Positions 45,734 through 60,800 of a stretch of DNA of 64,000 bases are shown piece by piece. The notes beneath the pieces are model-generated. The model was not told the origin of the DNA. It did no database searches and saw nothing but the letters and a program-made list of their open reading frames with translations. The DNA comes from Eriocheir sinensis (lineage: Eukaryota; Arthropoda; Malacostraca; Decapoda; Varunidae), in assembly GCF_024679095.1 (NCBI RefSeq), contig NW_026111615.1:201001-265000 (forward strand). The letters run 5' to 3'. Position 1 is the first letter of the stretch. Each line of letters opens with the position of its first letter. Both the position numbers and the translations under genes were made by a program.

Positions 45734-47650
45734 ATATAATATATTTTTATACATATTTAAAATATTTAATGTTTATTTTGTATATATATATTTTATCCAA
45801 ATCTACGTGATTTAATATGTATTTGTTTATATATTTTCATAAAAATTTACATTATTTCATGTGAGTTTTGTATATGTATTTCAATACAAATTTGCCTAAC
45901 TTTATGTGTATTTTGCATATCTATTTTCAAACAAATTTAAATTATTTTTGTGTATATTTGTATATATTTTTATACAAATTTTAGTTATTTTATTTGTTTT
46001 TTGTATATATATTTTCCTACAAATATACATTCTTTTATTGGAATTTTGTGTATTTAATTTTTTACGAATTTACATTATTTTATGTGTATTTTGTATATAT
46101 ATTTTTCTACGTATTTAAACTATTTTATGTGTATTTTATATATACATTTTCATAAAAATTTACGTTATTTTATTGTGTGTATTCGTATATATTTTTAAAC
46201 ATTTTATACAAATTCATATTTTTTTATGTGTATTTGTATATATATTTTCATACAAATTTATATTATTTTATGTGTATTCTTACATATATTTTATTACAAA
46301 TTTACCTTATTTTATGTTTATTTTGTATATTTATTTCATTCAATTTTAAATTATTTAATGTGTATATTTGTATTTGTATTTAGGTTATTTTATGTGTGTT
46401 TTCTATATATATTTTCATCCAAAATTACATTAATTTATTGTTATTTTCTTAATTTAACTCGATACGAATTTAGATTATTTCAAAGGTATTTTGTATACAT
46501 ATTTTTATACTCATTTACATTATCTAATGTGTGTTTTGTATATATTTTTTTATGCAAACTAATTTTATGTGCATTTTTGTACATATATTTTTATAGAAAC
46601 TTAAAACGTTATTTTATGTGTATTTTGTATATGTTTTCTCATACAAATTTACATTATTTAATTAGTTTTTTGTTTATTTATTTTGATACGAATGACTTGA
46701 TTATATGTGTATTTTGTAAATATTTTTTTATACGTATTTACATTACTTAATGTGTATTTTGTTTATATATTTTTTTTTACAAATTTACGTTATTATATGT
46801 GTATTTGTTAAAAATATTTTGAGACGAATTTACTTTATTTTATGTATTTTGTATATATATTTCAATTCAAATTAAGCTTATTTTGTGTGTATTTTGTATA
46901 TCAATTTTCATACAAATTTAATTAATTCTGTGTATTTTTGTATATTGTTTTATACAAATTTACGTTATTTTATGTGCATTTTGTATATTTATATTTATAC
47001 AAATACACATTCTCTTATTGGTATTTTGTTTATTTATATTTATACGAATTTACATTATTTTATGTGTATTTTGTATACATTTTTGATTCATATTTACTTA
47101 ATTTTATTTGTATTTTGTATATATATATATATTTATAAAAATCTACGTTATTTTATGTGTATTCGTATATATATTTTGAAACAAATTTACATTGTTTTAT
47201 ATGTTTTTTGCATATCTATTTCAATACAAATTTACCTTATTGTATGTGCATTTTGTATATTTATTTTAATACAAATTCAAATATTTTATGTGTATTTTGG
47301 TATATATAATTTTATAAAAAATGCGTTATTTTGTAGGTATTTTGCATCTTAGTTTTCATACAAATGTACATTATTTTATTAATATTCTGTGCATATATTT
47401 TGATACGATTTTATATTATACTATTTGTGTTTGGTATATATTTTTTTATACATATTTTCATTATTTAATGTGTATTTTTTATATATATTTTATACAAATT
47501 AACGTCATTTTAAGTGTATTTGTTTATATAATTTCATTCAAATTTACATTATTTAAGTGTATTTTTTATATGTATTTCAATACAAATTTACCTAATTTTA
47601 TATGTATTTTGCATATTTGTTTTCATACAAATTTAAATTATTTTTGTGTA
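43020..47650. repeat. 4.6-kb segmental duplication, copy B
   Basis: Direct repeat of 15,269-19,895. It includes the minus block, the switch near 45,734 (AATATATAATATAATATATT) and the plus block up to TTTAAATTATTTTTGTG at about 47,647. The copy ends at the next polarity switch, suggesting that the breakpoint of the duplication and of the later inversion coincide there. Confidence 0.9.
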
Positions 47651-47660
47651 TATATTTCTA
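45734..47660 (+). repeat. Satellite block, plus polarity (right half of copy B)
   Basis: Monomer order equals 17,966-19,895 and the reverse complement of about 300-2,163. A short in-unit TA expansion is present near 47,117-47,132 compared with the sister. Confidence 0.92.
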
Positions 47661-48730
47661 TGAAAATATATATTCAAAATACATATAAAATTATGTAAAC
47701 AAGTATAAAAATATATACATCAAATACACTTAAAAAAAATGAAAATTCGTATCAAAATAAATAAACTAAATTCTGATAAAAGAACGAATATTTGTAGTAA
47801 AATAAATATACAAAATACACATAAAATTATGAAAATTTGAATAAAAGTATATACAAAAAAACAAAAAAATAAATTTCAATTTGTATGAAAATAGATATAC
47901 AAAATACACATATAATTAGTTAAATTTGTATTTAAATACATGTACAAAATACACATAAAATAATGTAAATTTGTATGAAATGAAAACAAATTCACATAAA
48001 ATAATGTACATTTGTATAAAATAGATATACAAAATATACATAGAATAATGTAAAATCGTATCAAAATAAATACACAGAATATCAATAAAATAATGTAATT
48101 TTGTATGAAAATAAAGATGGAAAATACCCATAAAATAAAGCATATTTTTTTTAAAATACATATACAAGAATACACATAGAATAATTGAATTTGTATTAAA
48201 ATTAATATACAAAATGCACGTACAATAAGGTAAATTTGTATTAAAATATATATGCAAAATACACATAAAACAATGTAAATTTGTTTCAAAATATATATAC
48301 GAATACACATAAAATAACGTAGATTTCTATAAAAATATATATACAAAATACACATAAAATGAAGTAAATACGTATAAGAAAATGTATACAAAATACACAT
48401 AAAATAATGTAAATTCGTATCAAAATAAATAAACAAAATGCCACTAAAAGAATGTTTACTTGTATAAATATAAATAAACAAAATATACATAAAATAACGT
48501 AAATTGTATAAAACTATATACAAAAATAAACAAAAATAATTAAGTTTTATGAAAATAGATATACAAAGGACACATAAAATAAGCTAAATTTGAATTGAAA
48601 TAAATATAGAAAATACATAAAATAATGTAAATTTGTATCAAAATATATATTCAAATACACATATATTAAAATTAATATATAAAATGCGTATATAATAAGG
48701 TAAATTTGTATAGAAAAAATATGCAACATA
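47661..48730 (-). repeat. Satellite block, minus polarity, about 1.07 kb
   Basis: Starts at the switch GTGTATATATTTCTATGAAA. The first 400 bases match 63,589-64,000 directly, and 47,665-48,310 is the reverse complement of about 25,230-25,880. Three other copies of this series are therefore visible in the window. The open frame of 215 codons at 47,876-48,523 is repeat translation. Confidence 0.88.
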
Positions 48731-50138
48731 CGTTTACTCATACAAATTTATATTATTTTATTGGTATTTTGTTTATTTATTTTGATACGAATTACATGAT
48801 TATATGTGTATTTTGTACATATTTCTTTATAAGAAATTAAATTATTTAATGTGTATTTTGTTTATATATTTTCATACAAATTTACGTTATTATATGTGTA
48901 TTTGTATAAATATTTTGATACAAATTAACTTTATTTCATGTATTTTGTATATATATTTCAATTCAAATTTAGCTTATTTTGTGTGTATTTTGTATATATT
49001 TTCATACAAATTTAATTACTTCTGTGTATTTTTGTATACAGTTTTATATAAATTTACGTTATTTTATGTGTATTTTGTATATTTATATTTATACAAATAC
49101 ACATTCTTTTATTGGTATTTTGTTTATTTATTTTGATCCGAATTTACATTATTTTATGTGTATTTTGTATAAATTTTATATACGTATTTACTTCATTTTA
49201 TGTGTATTTTGTATATATATTTTTATAGAAATCTACATTATTTTATGTGTATTCGTATATATATTTTGAAACAAATTTACATTGTTTTATATGTATTATG
49301 CATATCTATTTCAATACAAATTTAATTTTTTGATGTGTATTTTGGTATATATATTTTTATAAAAAAAATGCGTTATTCTATGGGTATTTTGCTTCTTTAT
49401 TTTCATACAAGTTTACATTATTTTATTAATATTCTATGTATTTATTTTGATACGATTTTACATTATTCTATTTGTGTTTTGTACATATTTTTTTATACAA
49501 ATTTACGTTATTTTAAGTGTTTTTGTTTATGTATTTTCATTCAAATTTACATTATTTTATGTGTATTTTGTGTATGTATTTCAATAGAAATTTACCTAAT
49601 TTTATGTGTATTTTGTATATTTATTTTCATACAAATTTAAATATTTTTGTGTATTTTTGTATATAGTTTGATACAAATTTAGGTTATTTAATGTGTATTT
49701 TGTATATCTATTTTCATATAAATACACATTCTTTTATTGATATTTTGTATATTTATTTTGACGCGAGTTTACATTATTTAATGTGTATTTTGTATATATA
49801 TTTTTATACGTATTTACATCATTTCATGTGTATCTTGTATAGTTTTAAACAAATTTATATTATTTAATGTGTATTTTGTATATTTATATTTATACAAATA
49901 CACATTCTTTTATTGGTATTTTTTTAATTTATTTTGATACTAATTTATATTATTTTATGTGTATTTTGTATACATTTTTTATACGTATTTACTTAATTTT
50001 ATGTGTATTTTGTATATATATTTTTATAGAAATCTACCTTATTTCATGTGTATTCGTATATATATTTTGAAACAAATTTACATTGTTTATATGTATTTTG
50101 CATATCTATTTTTGTGTATTCTGTATTTATTTTTGTTA
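48731..50138 (+). repeat. Satellite block, plus polarity; copy of 31,633-33,197
   Basis: Same starting switch (GCAACATACGTTTACTC), same monomer order and same ending switch as 31,633-33,197, but without the (TA)n expansion. Its first kilobase is also the reverse complement of the minus halves of the 1.9-kb HOR units further right. Confidence 0.9.
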
Positions 50139-50713
50139 TACATAGAATAATGTAAAATCGTATCAAAATAGGTACACAGAATATCAATAAAATAATTTAA
50201 ATTTGTATGAAAATAAAGATGCAAAATACCCATAAGATAAAGCATATTTATTTTTAAAAATACATATACAAAAATACACATAGAATAATTAAATTTGGAT
50301 TAAAACTAATATACAAAATGCACACATACAAAAAGGTAAATTTGTATTGAAAAAAAACGCAAAATACAAATAAAACAGTGTAAATTTGTTTCAAAATATA
50401 TATACGAATACACATAAAATAACGTAGATTTCTATAGAAATATATATACAAAATACACATGAAATTATGTAAATACGGATAAAAATATATATATAAAATA
50501 CATATTAAGTAATGTAAATTCGTGACAAAATAAATAAACAAAATATCATGAAAAGAATGTGTATTTGAATGAAAATAAATAATAGATAATAAATTTGTAT
50601 GTAATATATATGCAAGATACACATTAAATAATGTAAATATGTATAAAACAAAATATATACAAAAAACAAATAGAGTAATGTAAATATACAATAAATACCA
50701 ATAAAAGAATGTG
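50139..50713 (-). repeat. Short minus-polarity satellite block
   Basis: Copy of 33,198-34,137 with an internal deletion of about 365 bases close to 50,680. Flanked by the same two switch sequences as that copy. Confidence 0.87.
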
Positions 50714-52650
50714 TATTTGTTCTGTGTATTTTTGTATATAGTTTTATACAAATTTACGATATTTTATGTGTATTTTGTATATTTATATTTATACAAATAC
50801 ATATTCTTTTACTGGTATTTTGTTTATTTATTTTGATACGATTTTTATGTGTATTTGGTATTCATTTTTTTATATGTATTTACTTCATTTTATGTGTATT
50901 TTGTATATATTTTTATCGAAATCAACGTTATTTTATGTGTAATCGTATATATATTTTGAAACAAATTTACATTGTTTTATATGTATTTTGCATATCTATT
51001 TCAATACAAATTTACCTTACAGTATGTGCATTTTTTATATTTATTTTAATACAAATTTTAATATTTTATGTGTATTTTGGTATATATATTTTTATAAAAA
51101 ATGCGTTATTTTATGGCTATTTTGCATCTTTATTTTCATAAAAATTTAAATTATTTTATTAATATTCTGTGTATTTATTTTGATACGATTTTACATTATT
51201 CTATTTGTGTTTTGAATATATTTTTTTTATACATATTTACATTATTTAATTTGTATTTTGTATATATATTTGATACAAATTTACGTTATTTTAAGTGTAT
51301 ATGTTTATATATTTTCATTCAAATTTCCATTATTTTATGTGTATTTTGTATATGTATTTCAATACAAATTTACCTAATTTTATGTGTATTTTGTATATTT
51401 ATTTTTATACAAATTTAAATTATTTTTGTGTATTTTTGTATATAGTTTTATACAAACTTAGGTTATTTTATGAGTATTTTGTATATCTATTTTCATACAA
51501 ATACACATTCTTTTCTATAGAAATCTACGTTATATTATGTGTATTCGTATATAGATTTTTGAACAAATTTACACTTTTATGTGTATTTTGCATATTTTTT
51601 CAATACATATTTACCTTATTGTATATGCATTTTGTATATTAATTTTAATACAAATTTAATTATTCTATGTGTATTTTTGTATATGTATTTTTATAAAAAT
51701 ATGCTTTATTTTATGGGTATTTTGCATCTTTATTTTCATACAAATTTACGTTATTTTATTGATATTCTGCTCATTCATTTTGATACGATTTGACATTATT
51801 CTATGTGTATTTTGTAAATATTTTTCATACAAATTTACGTTATTTTATGTGTATTTGCTTATATATTTTGACACAAATTTACAATATTTTATGGGTATTT
51901 TGTATATACATTTCAAAATAAATTTACCTAGATTTATGTTGATTTTGTATATCTATTTTCAAACAAACTCAAATTATTTCTATGTATTTTTGTATATATT
52001 TTAATACAAATTTTAGTTATGTTATGTGTATTTTGTAAATTAATTTTCATTCAAATATATATTATTTTATTGGTGTTTTGCTGATTTATATTGAAACGAA
52101 TTTACATTATTTTATATGTGCTTTGTATAAATATTTTAATACGCTTTTACATTATTTAATATTTATTTGGAATATATATTTTTATACAAATTCATGGTAT
52201 TTTATGTGTATTTGTATATATATTTTTATATAATTTTACATTATTTTCTGTGTATATTGTACATATATTTTTTTACAAATCTACCTTATTTTATGTTTAT
52301 TTTGTATGTGTATTTTCTATATTTATATTTATCCAAATACACATTCTTTTATTGGTATTTTGTTTATTTATTTTAATTCAAATATACATTATTTTATGTG
52401 TATTTTGTATACATTTTTTTATACGTATTTACTTAGTTTTATGTGTATTTTGTATATATATTTTTTATAGAAATCTACGTTTTTTTATTTGTATTCGTAT
52501 ATATATTTTGAAACAAATTTACATTGTTTATATGCATTTTTGCATATCTCTTTCAATACAAATTTACCTTATTGTATGTGCATTTTGTATATTTATTTCA
52601 ATGCAAATTTAAATATTTTCTGTGTTTTTTTGTATATATATTTTTATAAG
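50714..52650 (+). repeat. Satellite block, plus polarity (mosaic)
   Basis: The first 1.1 kb matches 34,138-35,340, with a deletion near 51,512 (CATTCTTTTCTATAGAAATC). About 50,760-52,250 is the reverse complement of 11,380-12,940. The part after about 51,600 also matches 57,880-58,650. It ends at the switch TTTTTATAAGATTACGAAAA, which also starts each following HOR unit. Confidence 0.88.
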
Positions 52651-54717
52651 ATTACGAAAATTTGAATAAAAATATATACAAAAAAACAAAAAAATAACTT
52701 TCAATTTGCATGAAAATAGATATACAAAATACACATATAATTAGTTAAATTTGTATTTAAATACATGTACAAAATACACATAAAATAATGTAAATTTGTA
52801 TGAAATGAAAACAAATTCATATAAAATTCGCGTCTAAATAAATAAACAAAAATATTTTAAATTTGTATGAAAATAAATATACAAAATACACATAAAATTA
52901 GGTAAATTTGTATTGAAATACATACACAAAATACACATAAAATAATGTAAATTTGAATGAAAATACATAAACAAATACACTTAAAATTACGTAAATTTGT
53001 ATAAAAAAAAAATATGTACAAAACACAAATAGAATGTGTATTTGTATGAAAATAGATATACAAAATACACATAAAATAACCTAAATTTGTATCAAACTAT
53101 ATACAAAAATAAACAAAAATATTTTAAATTTGTATGAAAATAAATATACAAAATACACATAAAATTAGGTAAATTTGTATTGAAATACATACACAAAATA
53201 CACATAAAATAATGTAAATTTGAATTAAAATACATAAACAAATACACTTAAAATAACGTAAATTTGTATAAAAAAATATGTACAAAACACAAATAGAATA
53301 ATGTAAAATCGTATCAAAATAAATACACAGAATATTAATAAAATAATGTAAATTTGTATGAAAATAAAGAAGCAAAACACCCATAAAATAACGCATTTTT
53401 TTTATTTATAAAAATATATATACCAAAATACACATCAAAAAATTTAATTTGTATTAAAATAAATATACAAAAAACACATACAATAAGGTAAATTTGTATT
53501 GAAATAGATATGAAAAATACATATAAAACAATGTAAATTTGTTTCAAAATATATATACGAATACACATAAAATAACGTAGATTTCTATAAAAATATATAT
53601 ACAAAATACACATAAAATGAAGTAAATACGTATAAAAAAATGTATACAAAAAACACATAAAATAATGTAAATTCGTATGAAAATAAATAAACAAAATACC
53701 AATAAAAGAATGTGTATTTGTATAAATATAAATATACAAAACACACATAAAATAACGTAAATTTATATAAAACTATATATAAAAATACACAGAAGTAATT
53801 AAATTTGTATGAAAATATATACAAAATACACACAAAATAAGCTAAATTAGATTTGAAATATATATACAAAATACATGAAATAAAGTAAATTTGTATCAAA
53901 ATATTTATACAAATACACATATAATAACGTTAATTTGTATGAAAATATATAAACAAAATACACATTAAATAATGTAAATACGTATAAAAAATATGTACAA
54001 AATACACATATATTCATGTAATTCGTATCAAAATAAATAAACAAAATACCAATAAAATAATATAAATTTGTATGAGTAAACGTGTATGTTGCATATTTTT
54101 TCAATACAAATTTACCTTATTATATACGCATTTTGTATATTAATTTTAATACAAATTTAATTATTCGATGTGTATTTTTGTATCTGTATTTGTATATATA
54201 TTTTTATACGCTTTTACATTATTTAATATTTATTTTGAATATATATTTTTATACAAATTCATGGTATTTTATGTGTATTTGTATATATATTTTTATATAA
54301 TTTTACATTATTTTATGTGTATTTTGTACATATATTTTTTTTACAAATCTACCTTATTTTATGTTTATTTTGTATGTGTTTTTTCTATATTTATATTTAT
54401 CCAAATACACATTCTTTTAATGGTATCTTGTTTATTTATTTTGATTCGAATTTACAATATTTTATGTGTATTTTGTATACATTTTTTTATACGTATTTAC
54501 CTAGTTTTATGTGTATTTTGTATATATATTTTTATAGAAATCTACGTTTTTTTATTTGTATTCATATATATATTTTGAAACAAATTTACATTGTTTTATA
54601 TGTATTTTTGCATATCTCTTTCAATACAAATTTACCTTATTGTATGTGCATTTTGTATATTTATTTCAATGCAAATTTAAATATTTTATGTGTTTTTTGG
54701 TATATATATTTTTATAA
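52651..54717. repeat. Bipolar HOR unit 1 (about 2.07 kb)
   Basis: A minus segment (52,651-54,074) and a plus segment (54,075-54,717) form one unit. It starts at GATTACGAAAATTTGAATAA and turns at GAGTAAACGTGTATGTTGC. It is about 175 bases longer than unit 2 because a group of monomers (about 52,855-53,040 versus 53,115-53,290) is locally duplicated. Confidence 0.9.
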
Positions 54718-56611
54718 GATTACGAAAATTTGAATAAAAATATATACAAAAAAACAAAAAAAAATTCAATTTGCATGAAAATAGATATACAAAATACATG
54801 TCAAAATAAATGTCAAATTTGTATTTAAATACATGTACAAAATACACATAAAATAATGTAAATTTGTATGAAATGAAAACAAATTCACATAAATTCGCGT
54901 CTAAATAAATAAACAAAATATCAATAAAAGAATGTGTATTTGTATGAAAATAGATATACAAAATACACATAAAATAACCTAAATTTGTATCAAACTATAT
55001 ACAAAAATAAACAAAAATATTTAAAAATTGTATGAAAATAAATATACAAAATACACATAAAATTAGGTAAATTTGTATTGAAATACATACACAAAATACA
55101 CATAAAATAATGTAAATTTGAATGAAAATACATAAATAAATACACTTAAAATAACGTAAATTTCTATAAAAAATATGTACAAAACACAAATAGAATAATG
55201 TAAAATCGTATCAAAATAAATACACAGAATATTAATAAAATAATGTAAATTTGTATGAAAATAAAGAAGCAAAATACCCATAAAATAACGCATTTTTTTA
55301 TTTATAAAAATATATATACCAAAATACACATCAAAAAATTAAATTTGCATTAAAATAAATATACAAAAAACACATACAATAAGGTAAATTTGTATTGAAA
55401 TAGATATGCAAAATACATATAAAACAATGTAAGTTGTTTCAAAATATATATACAAATACACATAAAATAACTTAGATTTCTATAAAAATATATATACAAA
55501 ATACACATAAAATGAAGTAAATACGTATAAAAAATGTATACAAAAAACACATAAAATAATGTAAATTCGTATCAAAATAAATAAACAAAATACCAATAAA
55601 AGAATGTGTATTTGTATAAATATAAATATACAAAACACACATAAAATAACGTAGATTTATATAAAACTATATACAAAAATACACAGAAGTAATTAAATTT
55701 GTATGAAAATATATACAAAATACACACAAAATAAGCTCAATTTGATTTGAAATATATATACAAAATACATGAAATAAAGTAAATTTGTATCAAAATATTT
55801 ATACAAATACACATATAATAACGTAAATTTGTATGAAAATATATAAACAAAATACACATTAAATAGTGTAAATACGTATAAAAAATATGTAAAAAATACA
55901 CATATAATCATGTAATTCGTATCAAAATAAATAAACAAAATAATAATAAAATAATATAAATTTGTAAGAGTAAACGTGTATGTTGCATATTTTTTCAATA
56001 CAAATTTACCTTATTATATACGCATTTTGTATATTAATTTTAATACAAATTTAATTATTCGATGTGTATTTTTGTATCTGTATTTGTATATATATTTTTA
56101 TACGCTTTTACATTATTTAATATTTATTTTGAATATATATTTTTATACAAATTCATGGTATTTTATGTGTATTTGTATATATATTTTTATATAAATTTAC
56201 ATTATTTTATGAGTATTTTGTACATATATTTTTTTACAAATCTACCTTATTTTATGTTTATTTTGTATGTGTATTTTCTATATTTATATTTATCCAAATA
56301 CACATTCTTTTATTGGTATTTTGTTTATTTATTTTAATTTGAATTTACATTATTTTATGTGTATTTTGTATACATTTTTTTATACGTATTTACTTAGTTT
56401 TATGTGTATTTTGTATATATATTTTTATAGAAATCTACGTTTTTTTATTTGTATTCGTAGATATGTTTTGAAACAAATTTACATTGTTTTATATGTATTT
56501 TTGCATATCTCTTTCAATACAAATTTACCTTATTGTATGTGCATTTTGTATATTTATTTCAATGCAAATTTAAATTCTTTATGTGTTTTTTGGTATTTGT
56601 ATTTTTATAAG
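54718..56611. repeat. Bipolar HOR unit 2 (about 1.89 kb)
   Basis: Minus segment 54,718-55,970, turn at GAGTAAACGTGTATGTTGC, plus segment 55,971-56,611. Turn-to-turn distances are about 1,895 (54,070 to 55,965) and 1,885 (55,965 to 57,850). Together with units 1 and 3 this is a tandem repeat whose unit contains an inversion. Confidence 0.92.
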
Positions 56612-57853
56612 ATTACGAAAATTTGAATAAAAATATATACAAAAAAACAAAAAAATAAATTTCTATTTCTATGAAAATAGATATACAAAATACACATTTA
56701 ATAAGTTAAATTTGTATTTAAATACATGTACAAAATACACATAAAATAATGTAAATTTGTATGAAATGAAAACAAATTCACATAAAATTCGCGTCAAAAT
56801 AAAAAAACAAAATATCAATAAAAGAATGTGTATTTGTATGAAAATAGATATACAAAATACACATAAAATAACCTAAATTTGTATCAAACTATATACAAAA
56901 AGAAACAAAAATATTTTAAATTTGTATGAAAATAAATATACAAAATACACATAAAATTAGGTAAATTTGTATTGAAATACATACACAAAATACACATAAA
57001 ATAAGGTAAATTTAAATGAAAATACATAAACATATACACTTAAAATAACGTAAATTTCTATAAAAAAATATGTACAAAACACAAATAGAATAATGTAAAA
57101 TCGTATCAAAATAAATACACAGAATATTAATGAAATAATGTAAATTTGTATGAAAATAAAGGGGCAAAATACCTATAAAATAACGCTTTTTTTTATTTAT
57201 AAAAATATATATACCAAAATACACATCAAAAAATAAAATTTGTATTAAAATAAATATACAAAAAACACATACAATAAGGTAAATTTGTATTGAAATAGAT
57301 ATGCAAAACACATATAAAACAATGTAAATTTGTTTCAAAATATATATTTAACGTAGATTTCTATAAAAATATATATACAAAATACACATAAAATGAAGTA
57401 AATACGTATAAAAAAAAGTATACAAAAAACACATAAAATAATGTAAATTTGTATCAAAATAAATAAACAAAATACCAATAAAACAATGTGTATTTGTATA
57501 AATATAAATATACAAAATACACATAAAATAACGTAAATTTATATAAAACTATATACAAAAATACAGAGAAGTAATTAAATTTGTATGAAAATATATACAA
57601 AATACACACAAAATAAGCTAAATTTGATTTGAAATATATATACAAAATACATGAAATAAAGTAAATTTGTATCAAAATATTTATACAAATACACATATAA
57701 TAACGTAAATTTGTATGAAAATATATAAACAAAATACACATTAAATAATATAAATACGTATAAAAAATATGTACAAAATACACATATAATCATGTAATTC
57801 GTATCAAAATAAATAAACAAAATACCAATAAAATAATATAAATTTGTATGAGT
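56612..57853 (-). repeat. Minus half of bipolar HOR unit 3
   Basis: Same start (GATTACGAAAATTTGAATAA) and same series as the minus halves of units 1 and 2. From about 56,790 it is also the end of the right giant arm, mirroring 31,633-32,705. Its plus half is longer than in units 1 and 2, which lack the equivalent of about 57,957-58,410. Confidence 0.9.
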
Positions 57854-60800
57854 AAACGTGTATGTTGCATATTTTTTCAATACAAATTTATCTTATTATT
57901 TATGCATTTTGTATATTAATTTTAATACAAATTTAGTTATTCGATGTGTATTTTTGTATCTGTATTTTTATAAACATATGCTTTATTTTTTAGGTATTTT
58001 GCATCTTTATTTTCATACAAATTTACATTATTTTATTGATATTCTGCTCATTCATTTTGATACGAATTGACATTATTCTATGTGTATTTTGTATATATTT
58101 TTCACACAAATTTACGTTATTTTATGTGTATTTGCTTATATATTTTGACACAAATTTACAATATTTTATGGATATTTTGTATATACATTTCAAAAGAAAT
58201 TTGCCTAGTTTTGTGTATTTTGTATATCTATTTTCAAACAAACTCAAATTATTTCTATGTATTTTTGTATATATTTTAATACAAATTTTAGTTATGTTAT
58301 GTGTATTTTGTAAATTTATTTTCATTCAAATATATATTATTTTATTGGTGTTTTGCTGATTTATATTGATACGAATTTACATTATTTTATATGTACTTTG
58401 TATATATATTTTTAAACGCTTTTACATTATTTAATATTTATTTTGAATATATATTTTTATAAAAATTCATGGTATTTTATGTGTATTTGTATATATATTT
58501 TTATATAAATTTACATTATTTTACGTGTATTTTGTATATACATTTTTTTACAAATCTACCTTATTTTATGTTTATTTTGTATGTGTATTTTGTATATTTA
58601 TATTTATCCAAATACACATTCTTTTATTGGTATTTTGTTTATTTATTTTAATTCGAATTTACATTATTTTATGTGTATTTTGTATACATTTTTTTATACG
58701 TATTTACTTTATTTTATGTGTATTTTGTATATATATTTTTATAGAAATCTACGTTTTTTTATTTGTATTCGTATATATATTTTGAAACAAATTTACATTG
58801 CTTTATATGTATTTTTGCATATCTCTTTCAATACAAATTTACCTTATTGTATGTGCATTTTGTATATTTTGTATATGTGTATTTTTGTATCTGTATTTTT
58901 ATAAACATATGCTTTATTTTTTGGGTATTTTGCATCTTTATTTTCATACAAATTTACATTATTTTATTGATATTCTGCTCATTCATTTTGATACGAATTG
59001 ACATTATTCTATGTGTGTTTTGTATATATTTTTCATACAAATTTACGTTATTTTATGTGTATTTGCTTATATATTTTGACACAAATTTACAATATTTTAT
59101 GGGTATTATTTTGTATATACATTTCAAAAGAAATTTACCTAGTTTTATGTGTATTTTGTATATCTATTTTCATACAAACTCAAATTATTTCTATGTATTT
59201 TTGTATATATTTTAATACAAATTTTAATTATGTTATGTGTATTTTGTAAATTTATTTTCATTCAAATATATATTATTTTATTGGTGTTTTGTTGATTTAT
59301 ATTAATACGAGTTTATGTTATTTTATATGTACTTTGTATATATATTTTTATACGCTTTTACATTATATAATATTTATTTTGAATATATATTTTTATACAA
59401 ATTCATGATATTTTATGTGTATTTGTATATATATTTTTATATAAATTTACAATATTTTATGTGTATTTTGTACATATATTTTTTTTACAAATCTACCTTA
59501 TTTTATGTTTATTTTGTATGTGTATTTTGTATATTTATATTTATCTAAATACACATTCTTTTATTGGTATTTTGTTTATTTATTTTAATTCGAATTTACA
59601 TTATTTTATGTGTATTTTGTATACATTTTTTTATACGTATTTACTTAATTTTATGTGTATTTTGTATATATATTTTTATAGAAATCTACGTTTTTTTATT
59701 TGTATTCGTATATATATTTTGAAACAAATTTACATTGTTTTTTTTGGTACATGTATTTAAATACAAATTTAACTAGTTATATGTGTATTTTGTATATCTA
59801 TTTTGTATGTATATTTTCATAGAAATTTACTCTATTTTATGAGTATTCGTATATATATTTTGATACAAATTTACATTATTAATGTGTATTTTGCATATCT
59901 ATTTCAATACAAATTTACTTTATTGTACGTACATTTTATATATTTATTTTAATACAAATTTAATCATTTTATATGTATTTTTGTATATATATTTTTATGC
60001 AAATATGCGTTATTATATGGATATTTTCCATCTTTATTTTCATACAAATTTACATTATTTTATTGATATTCTCTTTATTTATTTTGATACGATTTATGAT
60101 TATTCTATGTGTTTTTTGTATATATATTTTTTTAAACATATTTACATTATTTAATGTTCATTTTGTATATATATTTTATCCAAATTTACATTATTTTATG
60201 TGTATTTGTTTATATATTTTCATACAAATTTACATTATTTTATGTGTTTTTTGTAAATATATTTTTCTACGTATTTAAATTATTTTATGTGTATTTTGTA
60301 TATACATTTTCATAAAAAAAATACGTTATTTTATTGTGTGTATCAATATATATTTTTAAACAAATTTTATACAAATTCATGTTATTTAATGTGTATTTGT
60401 ATATATATTTTCATACAAATTTATATTATCTTATGTGTATTTTTTCATATATTTCATTACAAATTTACCTTATTTCATGTTTAGTTTGTATATTTATTTC
60501 ATTCAATTTTAAATTATTTTGTGTATATTTGTATTTGTATTTAGGTTATTTTATGTGTATTTCGTATATATATTTTCATCCAAAATTACATTATTTTATT
60601 GATATTTTCTTAATTTAATTCGATACGAATTTAGATTATTTCATAGGTATTTTGTATACATATTTTTATGCAAATTTATTTTGTTCATTTTTGTACATAT
60701 ATTTTTATAGAAATTTGCGTTATTTTATGTATATAGCTTTATATAAATTCACGTTATTTTATGTGCATTTTGTATATTTATATTTATACAAATACACATT

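Noticed and set aside
47876..48523. 215-codon open frame on the minus strand and similar frames (for example 45,093-45,719, 33,290-33,829, 25,085-25,642)
   Set aside because: Same explanation: the T-rich strand of the monomer contains no stop trinucleotide and the unit length is a multiple of three. Mirrored copies of these frames are broken at different places, with no sign of selection.
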